This document shows positions 25,531-32,697 of a stretch of 64,000 bases of DNA, in pieces. The translations under genes were made by a program, and so were the position numbers. The notes under the pieces are model-generated. The model searched no databases. It was not told the origin of the DNA and was given only the letters and a program-made list of their open reading frames with translations. The number at the start of each line of letters is the position of its first letter. The first letter of the stretch is position 1. This stretch comes from JBNNGK01 sp050268245. GTDB taxonomy: Bacteria; Pseudomonadota; Gammaproteobacteria; Enterobacterales; Enterobacteriaceae. The stretch lies in contig NZ_JBNNGK010000004.1 of the NCBI RefSeq assembly GCF_050268245.1, positions 62,001-126,000 of the forward strand. The letters are read 5' to 3'.

Positions 25531-25548
25531 GTGAGCACTGTAGCTCAC
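25531..25548. promoter_or_regulatory. Inverted repeat before the exported hydrolase/RiPP operon
   Basis: GTGAGC-ACTGTA-GCTCAC, a perfect 6-bp inverted repeat ending 23 bp before the start codon at 25572. It may be an operator or an mRNA hairpin in the leader of the operon. No known regulator site can be named. Confidence 0.4.
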
Positions 25549-25571
25549 AACGTAAAGGTAGATGACTCTGG

Positions 25572-26522
25572 ATGAAAACATATTTTAACAAGGCAGCACT
25601 GCTGTCACTTTCTTTGGCCTTTTCCACCCCTGTGCTTGCTACACCTTTGCAGTGTGCAAACAAAGATTTCACCCTACAGACACTGGGTTCCGGCGGCCCC
25701 ATTACGGATGATCAGCGCGCGTCATCAGGAGAGATTATCTGGCTTAACGGCAAGTCTGCTTTGCTGATTGATGCTGGTGGCGGGGTTTTCCTGCGCTTTG
25801 GTCAGGCAGGCGCGCGGCTGGAAGATCTGAAGCTGATCGCCCTTTCTCATTTCCATACCGATCATGTTGCTGATTTGGCAGCGATTCTAAAAGGGGGATA
25901 TTTCTTAAGAGAGAAGCAAGATATCGATATAGCCGGCCCAGAAAGCGGTGGTGCCTTCCCCTCGATGACTGAATATTTCTCCGATCTGTTCAAAAAGGAG
26001 CAGGGGGCTTATTCCTATCTGAACGGGCTGTATAACGCGACTGATGGCTTGAAAATTAACAGCAAGCTAAAAAATATCAGTTATACCTCGCCTGAGCCGC
26101 AATGGGTTTATCAAGATGACGAAATGAAAGTCACCGCTCTTGGTATTCCACATGGTGATGTACCTTGTCTGGCTTTTCGGATCGAAACGGCCAAAGGCAC
26201 GATTGTTGTGTCTGCTGACCAGAATGGTAGCAACGAAGCTTTCGTTCCTTTTGCTAAAGGGGCAGATATTTTAGTGATGCCATTAGCGATTGATGAAAAT
26301 GCCGATGCAACATCGAAGTTTATGCACGCAGCGCCAAGTGTGGTGGGTAAGATTGCGGCCGAAATTAATCCTAAGGTACTGGTGCTGAATCATTTCATGG
26401 GGAAAGGGCTGCGGATGAAGGAGCAATCGATCAAGACGGTGAAGCAGCACTACCACGGGCAGGTCTACAGTAGCCGCGATCTCTCCTGCTTCCCCATTTC
26501 ATTAGCCAATGAGAAGAAATAA
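25572..26522 (+). CDS. Exported metallo-beta-lactamase-fold hydrolase, first gene of the RiPP operon
   Basis: 316-residue protein with a clear Sec signal peptide (KAALLSLSLAFSTPVLA, cleavage near residue 23). The mature part starts with the MBL-fold sequence FTLQTLGSGGP and carries the dinuclear metal motif LSHFHTDHVADL near residues 94-105. Further metal-ligand candidates are IPHGDVP near 193-199, SADQNG near 214-219 and LNHFMGKG near 274-281. It resembles the RNase Z/arylsulfatase-like branch, but its location would be periplasmic. It ends 3 bp before the precursor peptide gene, so the two are almost certainly co-transcribed. Its role in the cluster is unknown; a peptidase, lactonase or oxazolone-acting hydrolase are possibilities only. 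Confidence 0.75.
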   Translation: MKTYFNKAALLSLSLAFSTPVLATPLQCANKDFTLQTLGSGGPITDDQRASSGEIIWLNGKSALLIDAGGGVFLRFGQAGARLEDLKLIALSHFHTDHVADLAAILKGGYFLREKQDIDIAGPESGGAFPSMTEYFSDLFKKEQGAYSYLNGLYNATDGLKINSKLKNISYTSPEPQWVYQDDEMKVTALGIPHGDVPCLAFRIETAKGTIVVSADQNGSNEAFVPFAKGADILVMPLAIDENADATSKFMHAAPSVVGKIAAEINPKVLVLNHFMGKGLRMKEQSIKTVKQHYHGQVYSSRDLSCFPISLANEKK

Positions 26523-26525
26523 CCC

Positions 26526-26846
26526 ATGAAAAAAGACATTTTCCTTTCGATTATTGTGGGCTCAGCGATGGCCACAGCGATGATTGCACCGGCGAGTGCC
26601 GCCGATGTTGGCAGCAATGCGAGCAAGGTCGAGAATAAATCATCGACCAGCAGCGGCAAATGTGCGAGTGGCAAATGCGGCACCGAGAAGATCTATGGTC
26701 AGGCAGATTTGTCGCACGATCCGCAGGATCAGTTGGTTCGAGCCAGAGACGGTAAGTGTGGTCTGACGGGCCAAGGCATCAAGAATGATGAATCCCCTCA
26801 GCAGGTTAATGATGGGAAATGTGTTAGTGGCGTATGCGGACAATAG
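26526..26846 (+). CDS. Exported Cys-motif peptide, HvfA/bufferin-type RiPP precursor
   Basis: 106-residue small protein with a Sec signal peptide (about residues 1-25, ending APASA). The mature region is Gly/Lys/Asp-rich and has five Cys in repeated GKC contexts: GKCASGKCG (44-52), DGKCG (75-79) and DGKCVSGVCG (96-105). HvfA-type precursors of copper-binding peptides carry EGKCG repeats modified by the DUF692 enzyme HvfB with HvfC. Here the motifs are fewer, spread out and mostly DGKC. The gene follows the hydrolase by 3 bp and overlaps the DUF692 gene by 13 bp. Identification rests on size, signal, motifs and neighbours. Confidence 0.75.
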   Translation: MKKDIFLSIIVGSAMATAMIAPASAADVGSNASKVENKSSTSSGKCASGKCGTEKIYGQADLSHDPQDQLVRARDGKCGLTGQGIKNDESPQQVNDGKCVSGVCGQ

Positions 26847-27649
26847 CGAAGGACGGTGCGGGGATCGGATTGCGCAGTGAACATATTACAACATTGTTGC
26901 AACAACCTAAGCGCCGGGATATCGATTTTCTTGAACTGGCCCCCGATAACTGGATGAATATTGGCGGTGCGAAAAAGGAATATTTAACGGACATTGCCAA
27001 CCAATATCCCTTAATTGCGCACAGTCTGAGCCTGTCAATTGGCGATACGCTGCCATTGAATGAGGCCTATATTAACGATGTCCGCCGTTTTCTGGATGAG
27101 TATCACATCGATATTTATAGCGATCATTTGTGTTTTTCACGCGATCGGCAAGGCTATTTATATGACTTGTTACCGGTGCCTGGCTTTGCCGAAGCGTTAC
27201 CTTACCTTGCTGAGCGTATCGATCGGGTACAGAACCTGCTAGGTCGGCAGCTCGTGCTAGAGAATGTCTCCTCCTATTATCGTTATCATGGTGAAATGCC
27301 GGAGGCTGAATTTTGGGGCGAATTGTTACATCTCAGCGGTTGCGGAATGCTATTGGATATCAACAACGTTTATGTGAATGCGTTTAATCATGGATTCGAT
27401 GCGGTTGAATATATTCGCACTATTCCGACACGTTCTATCGTTTATTACCACATTGCCGGTCATTTGGAGTACGAGGAATTCATACTCGATACGCATGGTA
27501 TGCCTGTGCTGGAGGATGTCGTGAAATTGGCAAAACAGACTTTCCAACTGCATGGCGCCAGGCCATTGCTGCTAGAGCGCGATAACAACGTTCCCCCGCT
27601 TGATGTGCTCTGCGCAGAATTAACGGAGATCAAAGCGTATATTAAATAA
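26834..27649 (+). CDS. hvfB: MNIO-type RiPP maturase, DUF692 family (HvfB-like)
   Basis: 271-residue TIM-barrel multinuclear non-haem iron oxidative enzyme. Family signatures are all visible: GIGLRSEH (11-18), DFLELAPDNW (31-40), YSDHLCFS near 95-102, LENVSSYYRYHG near 142-153, LDINNVYVNAFNHG near 174-187, and HIAGHLEYEEFILDTHG near 207-223. The His, Asp and Glu residues in these blocks are the iron ligands in the related MbnB. The enzyme would oxidise Cys-containing units of the precursor, for example to oxazolone/thioamide groups as in Hvf and methanobactin systems. The start overlaps the precursor gene, implying coupled translation. Confidence 0.88.
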   Translation: MRTIAKDGAGIGLRSEHITTLLQQPKRRDIDFLELAPDNWMNIGGAKKEYLTDIANQYPLIAHSLSLSIGDTLPLNEAYINDVRRFLDEYHIDIYSDHLCFSRDRQGYLYDLLPVPGFAEALPYLAERIDRVQNLLGRQLVLENVSSYYRYHGEMPEAEFWGELLHLSGCGMLLDINNVYVNAFNHGFDAVEYIRTIPTRSIVYYHIAGHLEYEEFILDTHGMPVLEDVVKLAKQTFQLHGARPLLLERDNNVPPLDVLCAELTEIKAYIK

Positions 27650-27661
27650 CAAGGAGTTATT

Positions 27662-28393
27662 GTGGCCATATATCATTCCGTGCCTGCGTTACTGGCAACG
27701 GCGGAGGAGGCATTTTCTGCTCAGCTGCGGGCCAGAAATACGGTAGAGCGAGTATATTCACGTGGCATGGTGCTATACCGGAGAATAATTAGAGAAAATA
27801 TTGTCGGTGTGCTGAGAAATGTGTTTCCTTTGTTCTGCCGTCGCCTGAATGATAAAGATATTGATGAACTGGTCGATGGATTTCTGGAACGCCATCAGGC
27901 GAGTCAACCAGAGTTTCATCAGATCGCGACGGAATTATTACTTTTTATACGTCAGAAGTCAGAGTTATCGCATCAGGCTTTATCCTTGGTCGAATATGAA
28001 TGGCTGATATATGCCGTGGAAATTGATGAAAGCGAAGTTCCCCAGCCTCAGACATTGAGCCTGCAAGCGCAAAAAATTGACAATATTGATATAAAGAAAA
28101 ACCCGACGTTGAAAATCATGGCTTTGCCTTTTGGTTTGAAGGAAGGTGAGCCCTATTTTGAAGACAGAGCCGGTTTACATTATTACGCGCTCTATCGAAA
28201 AAACAATAATGCACTCTATCAAAAGGAACTGGGACAGAGCGATTTACAACTTTTATTGGAAATGAACAATCATCGTGTGTCGGCAAGTTTGCTGAAAGAG
28301 AAGTACGCCCTATGTTTACTTACCATGCCATTTAACGTATGGCTGGAAAATAAGAGTAACGACGAGCTTTTTTCATTAATATTTAAGGAATAA
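27662..28393 (+). CDS. hvfC: DUF2063 RiPP recognition/maturation protein (HvfC-like)
   Basis: 243-residue protein of the DUF2063 group that partners MNIO enzymes. The N-terminal helical domain (about 1-100) shows the family pattern VERVYSRGMVLYRRIIRENIVGVLRNVFPLF, followed by LVEYEWLIYAVE and a C-terminal domain with a winged-helix-like ending. In Hvf and methanobactin clusters the partner binds the leader and presents the peptide. The GTG start at 27662 is preceded by AAGGAG at 6-nt spacing. The gene is AT-richer than its neighbours, which fits horizontal acquisition. Confidence 0.8.
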   Translation: MAIYHSVPALLATAEEAFSAQLRARNTVERVYSRGMVLYRRIIRENIVGVLRNVFPLFCRRLNDKDIDELVDGFLERHQASQPEFHQIATELLLFIRQKSELSHQALSLVEYEWLIYAVEIDESEVPQPQTLSLQAQKIDNIDIKKNPTLKIMALPFGLKEGEPYFEDRAGLHYYALYRKNNNALYQKELGQSDLQLLLEMNNHRVSASLLKEKYALCLLTMPFNVWLENKSNDELFSLIFKE

Positions 28394-28397
28394 TGCT

Positions 28398-28994
28398 ATG
28401 CTGGCAGGATTAATTTCCTGGTACAAATTAATTGTATCCAAAATCACGAAAGTGGATTTCATCGTACTGTTAGCTATCAGACTGTATCTACTTCCGGTTA
28501 TTTACGAAGGGGCACACTCCAAAGTTTTGGGTTTCAACGGCTTGGTTACTTGGTTTTCGGCACCGGCGGCAGAGGGGGGGCTTGGGCTACCGTTTCCGCT
28601 ATTATTAGCCTTTCTGGCCACGGCGACCGAAGTCTTAGGGCTGATCTGTATTGCACTGGGGTTATTTACCCGCCTTATTGCTATTCCGATGATGGTGGTG
28701 ATGAGCGTGGCCAGTTTGCTTGTTCACTGGTCTCACGGTTGGCTCGCGATTGCCAGTAACGGTATGGAATCCAGCCAGAGAATGGCGGCGTTCTTGCAGT
28801 GGTTGATGCAGAATTTCCCCGGGCGTTACAATTACATTACGCAGTTGGGCGATCCGATTATTTTGAATAATGGTATTGAGTTTTCTGTCACTTATCTCAT
28901 CATGCTGTTCGCTCTGTTGGTCTGGGGCGGTGGTAAATTTGTGAGTGCGGATTATTGGTTGAAAAAAATCACGCCGGCTTGGCGCAATCAATAA
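28398..28994 (+). CDS. DoxX-family membrane protein (HvfX-like)
   Basis: 198-residue inner-membrane protein with about four hydrophobic helices, e.g. FIVLLAIRLYLLPVIYEGA, LLLAFLATATEVLGLICIAL and FSVTYLIMLFALLVWGGGKF. DoxX-like proteins often close Hvf-type copper RiPP operons (HvfX) and have an unclear redox or maturation role. It starts 4 bp after the DUF2063 gene, as the last gene of the operon. A weak hairpin (ATGCTG...CAGCAT, about 29042-29064) follows. Confidence 0.8.
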   Translation: MLAGLISWYKLIVSKITKVDFIVLLAIRLYLLPVIYEGAHSKVLGFNGLVTWFSAPAAEGGLGLPFPLLLAFLATATEVLGLICIALGLFTRLIAIPMMVVMSVASLLVHWSHGWLAIASNGMESSQRMAAFLQWLMQNFPGRYNYITQLGDPIILNNGIEFSVTYLIMLFALLVWGGGKFVSADYWLKKITPAWRNQ

Positions 28995-29267
28995 AGTTTT
29001 AGCGCTGCACGAGATTTGTTGGCTAACAGAAAATTGACAACGATGCTGTCTGGAAACAGGCAGCATACCGATACTTTAACGTAAACTGATTTTTCTCATT
29101 ATTTTTCTCAAGCTTGCAGATAACCTTTCTCTAAAGGTAGCTCTACGGCTGCCTTGGTTATCGAAATACACTTTATTTCTCTTATCGAACGCTATTTACA
29201 TCGCAAAATCTCGTTTTAGCGCTGCTCTCCCGTCTGCTCCAACCATTGAGTACAGAAAACGGAGGGG

Positions 29268-30302
29268 TTAACGGCGGGTGGAGCCACGGACGATTAGCTC
29301 GCCAGAAAACAGCTGTTCGCTGACAGGGGTATCAACCCCTTGAATTCGTTGCACCAATTGGTCAAGTGCGGCATGGCCGATCTGATAGGTCGGCTGTTTT
29401 AACGTGGTAATACCGACGCCGGCTAATTCTGCCCAGTCCAGTTCATCGAAACCAAGCAGGCCGATGTCGCTGCCCCAACGGATGCTAAGCCTGCGCATGG
29501 CGCGGGCGACTTGCAACGTCAGTGCGCCATTGGCTGACAACACCGCTTTACGCATACCGCGATGGCGTCTATTGAAGTTATCGATCACCTGTTCCAGTTG
29601 CTGCGCATCATTTAACGGTGTTTCGGCCTGTTCGGCGGTTAAATCAGCCTGTTGCGCCATAACCTGACGAAATGCGTGTAACCGTTCGAGGCGAGTATTG
29701 ACCGAACCGAGCGGCTCGCTGAGGAATAAAATGGCTTCAAAGCCCTGCTGCAATAGGTGTTCGGTGGCGAGGATTGTGGCTTCGTGATTATTCAGTCCCA
29801 CCACATCACAGGCAAAATCAGGGATCTTACGATCGATGAGCACCATCGGCAGCTGTGATTGTTGCAGCGTCGATAACGCGTCTTCACGCATCCCGACCGC
29901 GTTCACCACGATGCCTTCCACCCGATAGCTGCTCAGTAATTGCAGGTAATGCTGTTCTTGGTTGAGCTCATTGTTGGTGTTACACACCAGCAAGGTGAAG
30001 CCGTGTTGGCGGCAGGCCGCCTCAACGCCGCGCATCACGTCAACCGAGTAAGGATTGGTAATGTCGGCAATGATCAGGCCGATCAGCCGGGTTTGGCCGC
30101 CTTTCAAACTGCGCGCCATCTGGCTTGGGCGGTAATCGAGCTGCTGGATCGCGTGTTCGATGCGATGTTTGAGATCGTCAGAAAGCAGGTGTTGCTCGCC
30201 ATTTAAGTAACGCGACACGCTGGTCTTGCCGGTTTTTGCCGCTTTGGCAACGTCACTGATGGTTGCGCGCCCAGAAGCGCGCGCGGCTTTCACACTGCTC
30301 AC
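29268..30302 (-). CDS. LacI-family regulator, probable PtxS-like repressor of 2-ketogluconate use
   Basis: 344-residue LacI/GalR regulator. The helix-turn-helix is TISDVAKAAKTGKTSVSRYL near residues 14-33, the hinge LDYRPSQMARSLKGG lies near 56-70, then a periplasmic-binding-protein-like sensor domain. Start chosen at GTG 30302, with GGGAG 7 nt upstream; an in-frame TTG at 30308 is too close to the ribosome site. In pseudomonads ptxS precedes kguE-kguK-kguT-kguD in the same orientation, and a PtxS-type operator lies before the kguE-like gene here. The RiPP operon now separates the two. Confidence 0.75.
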   Translation of the reverse strand: MSSVKAARASGRATISDVAKAAKTGKTSVSRYLNGEQHLLSDDLKHRIEHAIQQLDYRPSQMARSLKGGQTRLIGLIIADITNPYSVDVMRGVEAACRQHGFTLLVCNTNNELNQEQHYLQLLSSYRVEGIVVNAVGMREDALSTLQQSQLPMVLIDRKIPDFACDVVGLNNHEATILATEHLLQQGFEAILFLSEPLGSVNTRLERLHAFRQVMAQQADLTAEQAETPLNDAQQLEQVIDNFNRRHRGMRKAVLSANGALTLQVARAMRRLSIRWGSDIGLLGFDELDWAELAGVGITTLKQPTYQIGHAALDQLVQRIQGVDTPVSEQLFSGELIVRGSTRR

Positions 30303-30371
30303 GGCCAATCTCCCTTGATATCAACTGCCAAGGAGACTAACACACTGGCGGTGCGGCGTGGCAAGTTTGGC

Positions 30372-30398
30372 AACCGGGGAGCAACAGGCTCCCCGGTT
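30372..30398. terminator. Hairpin between the LacI regulator and yiaD
   Basis: AACCGGGGAGC and GCTCCCCGGTT form a perfect 11-bp stem with loop AACAG. It follows yiaD on the minus strand. No T run, but very stable; a probable 3' end. Confidence 0.55.
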
Positions 30399-30486
30399 AT
30401 CCCACGCTGCTGGCGCTGTTCTCTGGCGGCACGAGCGGGCTATTGGGTGCGCTGCCGAGAGAAAAAACGCTTGCCGCAACAGGGTA

Positions 30487-31146
30487 TTACAACGGGCTAA
30501 GGGTGATCTCTACCCGGCGGTTCTGCGCTTTACCTGCGGCGGTGCTATTGGTGGCAATCGGATTATCCGGGCCTGCGCCAAGAGTACGGATGCGGTTAGC
30601 TGCGACGCCTTGGGTGATCAAGGCGCTGGCAACGCCGTCAGCACGGCGCTGGGAGAGCGTCATGTTGTAAGCACGTGCGCCGGTGTTGTCGGTGTAACCG
30701 ACGACGTTTACCGCCGTTTTTTGATACTCTTTTAACACCATGGCCACGCCGGTCAGGGTGTTAGCACCGGCAGGTTTCAGCGTGCTGCTGTCGGTGTCGA
30801 AGGTCACGTTGTTGGGCATATTCAGTACGATGTTATCGCCCTGACGGGTGACGCTCACGCCGGTGCCGCGCATTTTGTCACGCAGTTTCGCTTCCTGCAC
30901 ATCCATATAATAGCCAGCACCGCCGCCGACGGCCGCGCCGGCTGCTGCGCCAATCAATGCGCCTTTGCCACGGTCTTTTTTAGAGGAAGAGAGCATACCG
31001 ATACCGGCACCCAGCGCGGCGCCGACGCCAGCACCAATGCCGGATTTACCGGCTTCAGATTCCCCGGTGTAAGGGTTGGTGGTACAGGCCGACAGAGCCA
31101 AAGTCATGGCTACAGCGCCAGCAATAATCGTTACGCGTTTTTTCAT
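30487..31146 (-). CDS. yiaD: OmpA-family lipoprotein YiaD
   Basis: 219-residue outer-membrane lipoprotein. The signal ends in the lipobox LSAC near residues 18-21. A Gly/Ala-rich glycine-zipper segment (GIGAGVGAALGAGIGML and ALIGAAAGAAVGGGAGYY) lies near 37-85. The C-terminal OmpA-like peptidoglycan-binding domain shows NVTFDTDSSTLKPAG and ANRIRTLGAGPDNPIA with NRRVEI at the end. In E. coli yiaD neighbours ghrB and yiaC; that order is kept here, with the kgu-like and RiPP genes between ghrB and yiaD. Confidence 0.93.
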   Translation of the reverse strand: MKKRVTIIAGAVAMTLALSACTTNPYTGESEAGKSGIGAGVGAALGAGIGMLSSSKKDRGKGALIGAAAGAAVGGGAGYYMDVQEAKLRDKMRGTGVSVTRQGDNIVLNMPNNVTFDTDSSTLKPAGANTLTGVAMVLKEYQKTAVNVVGYTDNTGARAYNMTLSQRRADGVASALITQGVAANRIRTLGAGPDNPIATNSTAAGKAQNRRVEITLSPL

Positions 31147-31417
31147 GTTTTTTTCCTTTTTAACATCATAACTGTGCGCGTCATTCCATTACAGAAGCGC
31201 TAAAAATCGTCTTCGGGCTGACAAAAAGCGTCACAGCAGTTATTTCAAGCGCTCATTTGACGCCTTCTCTCGCCGGTAGTTCCGGAAAAGGGGGCAAAGC
31301 GCATGCTCCGCCTTCCCCTCGGCGCCAGTTATCCGGCAAACCGAAGGAGAAAGCTATGCAGCGGAGTCTGAAAACTGCCTCTTTTACCGAGTGCGCGTGC
31401 GATACCGCTCGAATAAC

Positions 31418-31909
31418 TTAGTCATTCTGTGTGAGCTGTGGCGGGTGCGCTTCAACCGACCAGTTCATAATCTGCGTATAGGCGGCAGTTTCTGGGTTAT
31501 ACGTGCGTTCGACGCTATGAAAGCCGTGTTTCTGGTAGAAAGCGCAGGCGCGGAGGTTCTGCTGATACACCTCGAGGCTCAACCAGCGGTAACGCTGCTG
31601 AACGTGTGCCATCAGTGCATGGCCGACGCTGTTACCATAACAGCGCTGTTCGACAAACAGCGCACCAATATAGCGATCGTCCAGCACGCTGATAAAGCCG
31701 ACGATACGGTTGGCCTGCTGATAAACCCAAGTTTGCGCCCGGGGTAAATAGTTATCTCGCACCAAGGGGAGACTTTGTTGCCAGTAATCTGCCGCGACAA
31801 AGGGATGCGCGAACGTGGTACTGGTCAGCCACAGCGACATCAGGCTTTCGAGATCGTCCGGCCGGCTGGGGCGGATGAAGCCTGTTGCGGCTTTGGGTAG
31901 CAACAACAA
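31418..31909 (-). CDS. yiaC: GNAT acetyltransferase YiaC
   Basis: GNAT-family N-acetyltransferase of up to 163 residues, similar to E. coli YiaC, a protein lysine acetyltransferase. Conserved blocks include LWLTSTTFAHPFVAADYW, RYIGALFVEQRCYGNSVGHALM (the acetyl-CoA loop region) and LEVYQQNLRACAFYQKHGF. Start codon unclear: the frame opens at a run of TTG codons from 31909 inside the end of tag, giving an overlap of up to 70 bp, and no ATG lies near the expected start. Translation coupled to tag is likely. Confidence 0.85.
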   Translation of the reverse strand: MLLLPKAATGFIRPSRPDDLESLMSLWLTSTTFAHPFVAADYWQQSLPLVRDNYLPRAQTWVYQQANRIVGFISVLDDRYIGALFVEQRCYGNSVGHALMAHVQQRYRWLSLEVYQQNLRACAFYQKHGFHSVERTYNPETAAYTQIMNWSVEAHPPQLTQND

Positions 31910-32448
31910 CCGGTGAGATGATCGTTCACCAAGCCGCTGGCCTGCATAAAGGCATAGCAGATGGTGGAACCAATAAATTTAAAACCCCGTTTTTTTAATG
32001 CCTTGGACATCGCATCAGACTGTTCGGTCTTCGCGGGAACTTGGCTCAGTTGGTGCCATTGGTTGCGCTGCGGTTGGCCGTCAACAAAGCTCCAAATAAA
32101 GGTAACGAAGTCTTCACCCGCCTCCTGCATCGCTAAATAAGCCCGGGCATTGGTAATGATGGCTTCGATTTTGCCGCGATGGCGAATAATACCGGCATCT
32201 TGCAACAGCGTTGCGACATCGTGTTCGGTCATGGCCGCCACGCGCTGAGGATCAAACTGGTGAAAAGCGCGGCGGTAGTTTTCACGCTTTTTCAGCACGG
32301 TGATCCAGGAAAGCCCAGCCTGTTGCCCTTCCAGGCACAGCATTTCAAACAGCTCTTGGGCATCAGTGGTGGGCACTCCCCATTCGTCATCGTGATACGC
32401 CAAATACAGCGGATCGTTGGTTACCCAACCACAACGTTCGTTGGTCAT
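31840..32448 (-). CDS. tag: DNA-3-methyladenine glycosylase I (Tag)
   Basis: 202-residue base excision repair enzyme removing 3-methyladenine from DNA. It begins MTNERCGWVTNDPLYLAYHDDEWG, and the zinc site is formed by the early Cys and His together with HLTGCCCY near the C-terminus. Start at ATG 32448 after AAGGATAAGCAAG; the frame is open further upstream but without family similarity. The C-terminal tail PKPQQASSAPAGRTISKA extends beyond the E. coli protein and overlaps yiaC. Confidence 0.93.
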   Translation of the reverse strand: MTNERCGWVTNDPLYLAYHDDEWGVPTTDAQELFEMLCLEGQQAGLSWITVLKKRENYRRAFHQFDPQRVAAMTEHDVATLLQDAGIIRHRGKIEAIITNARAYLAMQEAGEDFVTFIWSFVDGQPQRNQWHQLSQVPAKTEQSDAMSKALKKRGFKFIGSTICYAFMQASGLVNDHLTGCCCYPKPQQASSAPAGRTISKA

Positions 32449-32697
32449 CTTGCTTATCCTTATGCTGTGTATATTTACAGTAATCATTGCCGGAAACGTG
32501 ACGTTTGGCAAGCCACTGATTATTTTATCTTCTCCTTACTTGACGTGGGGAAAATGCCGACAATATTTATTACATACTCATCCTATTTCCGCTGCCAATG
32601 CGTTGCCGCGCATTGGCGTCGGGTATCGCGCTGCTCAAACAGGGATTCATCATTATGGTGCGGCGGTGTTTATTGGTTGGCTCTTAGGTGTCGATTT

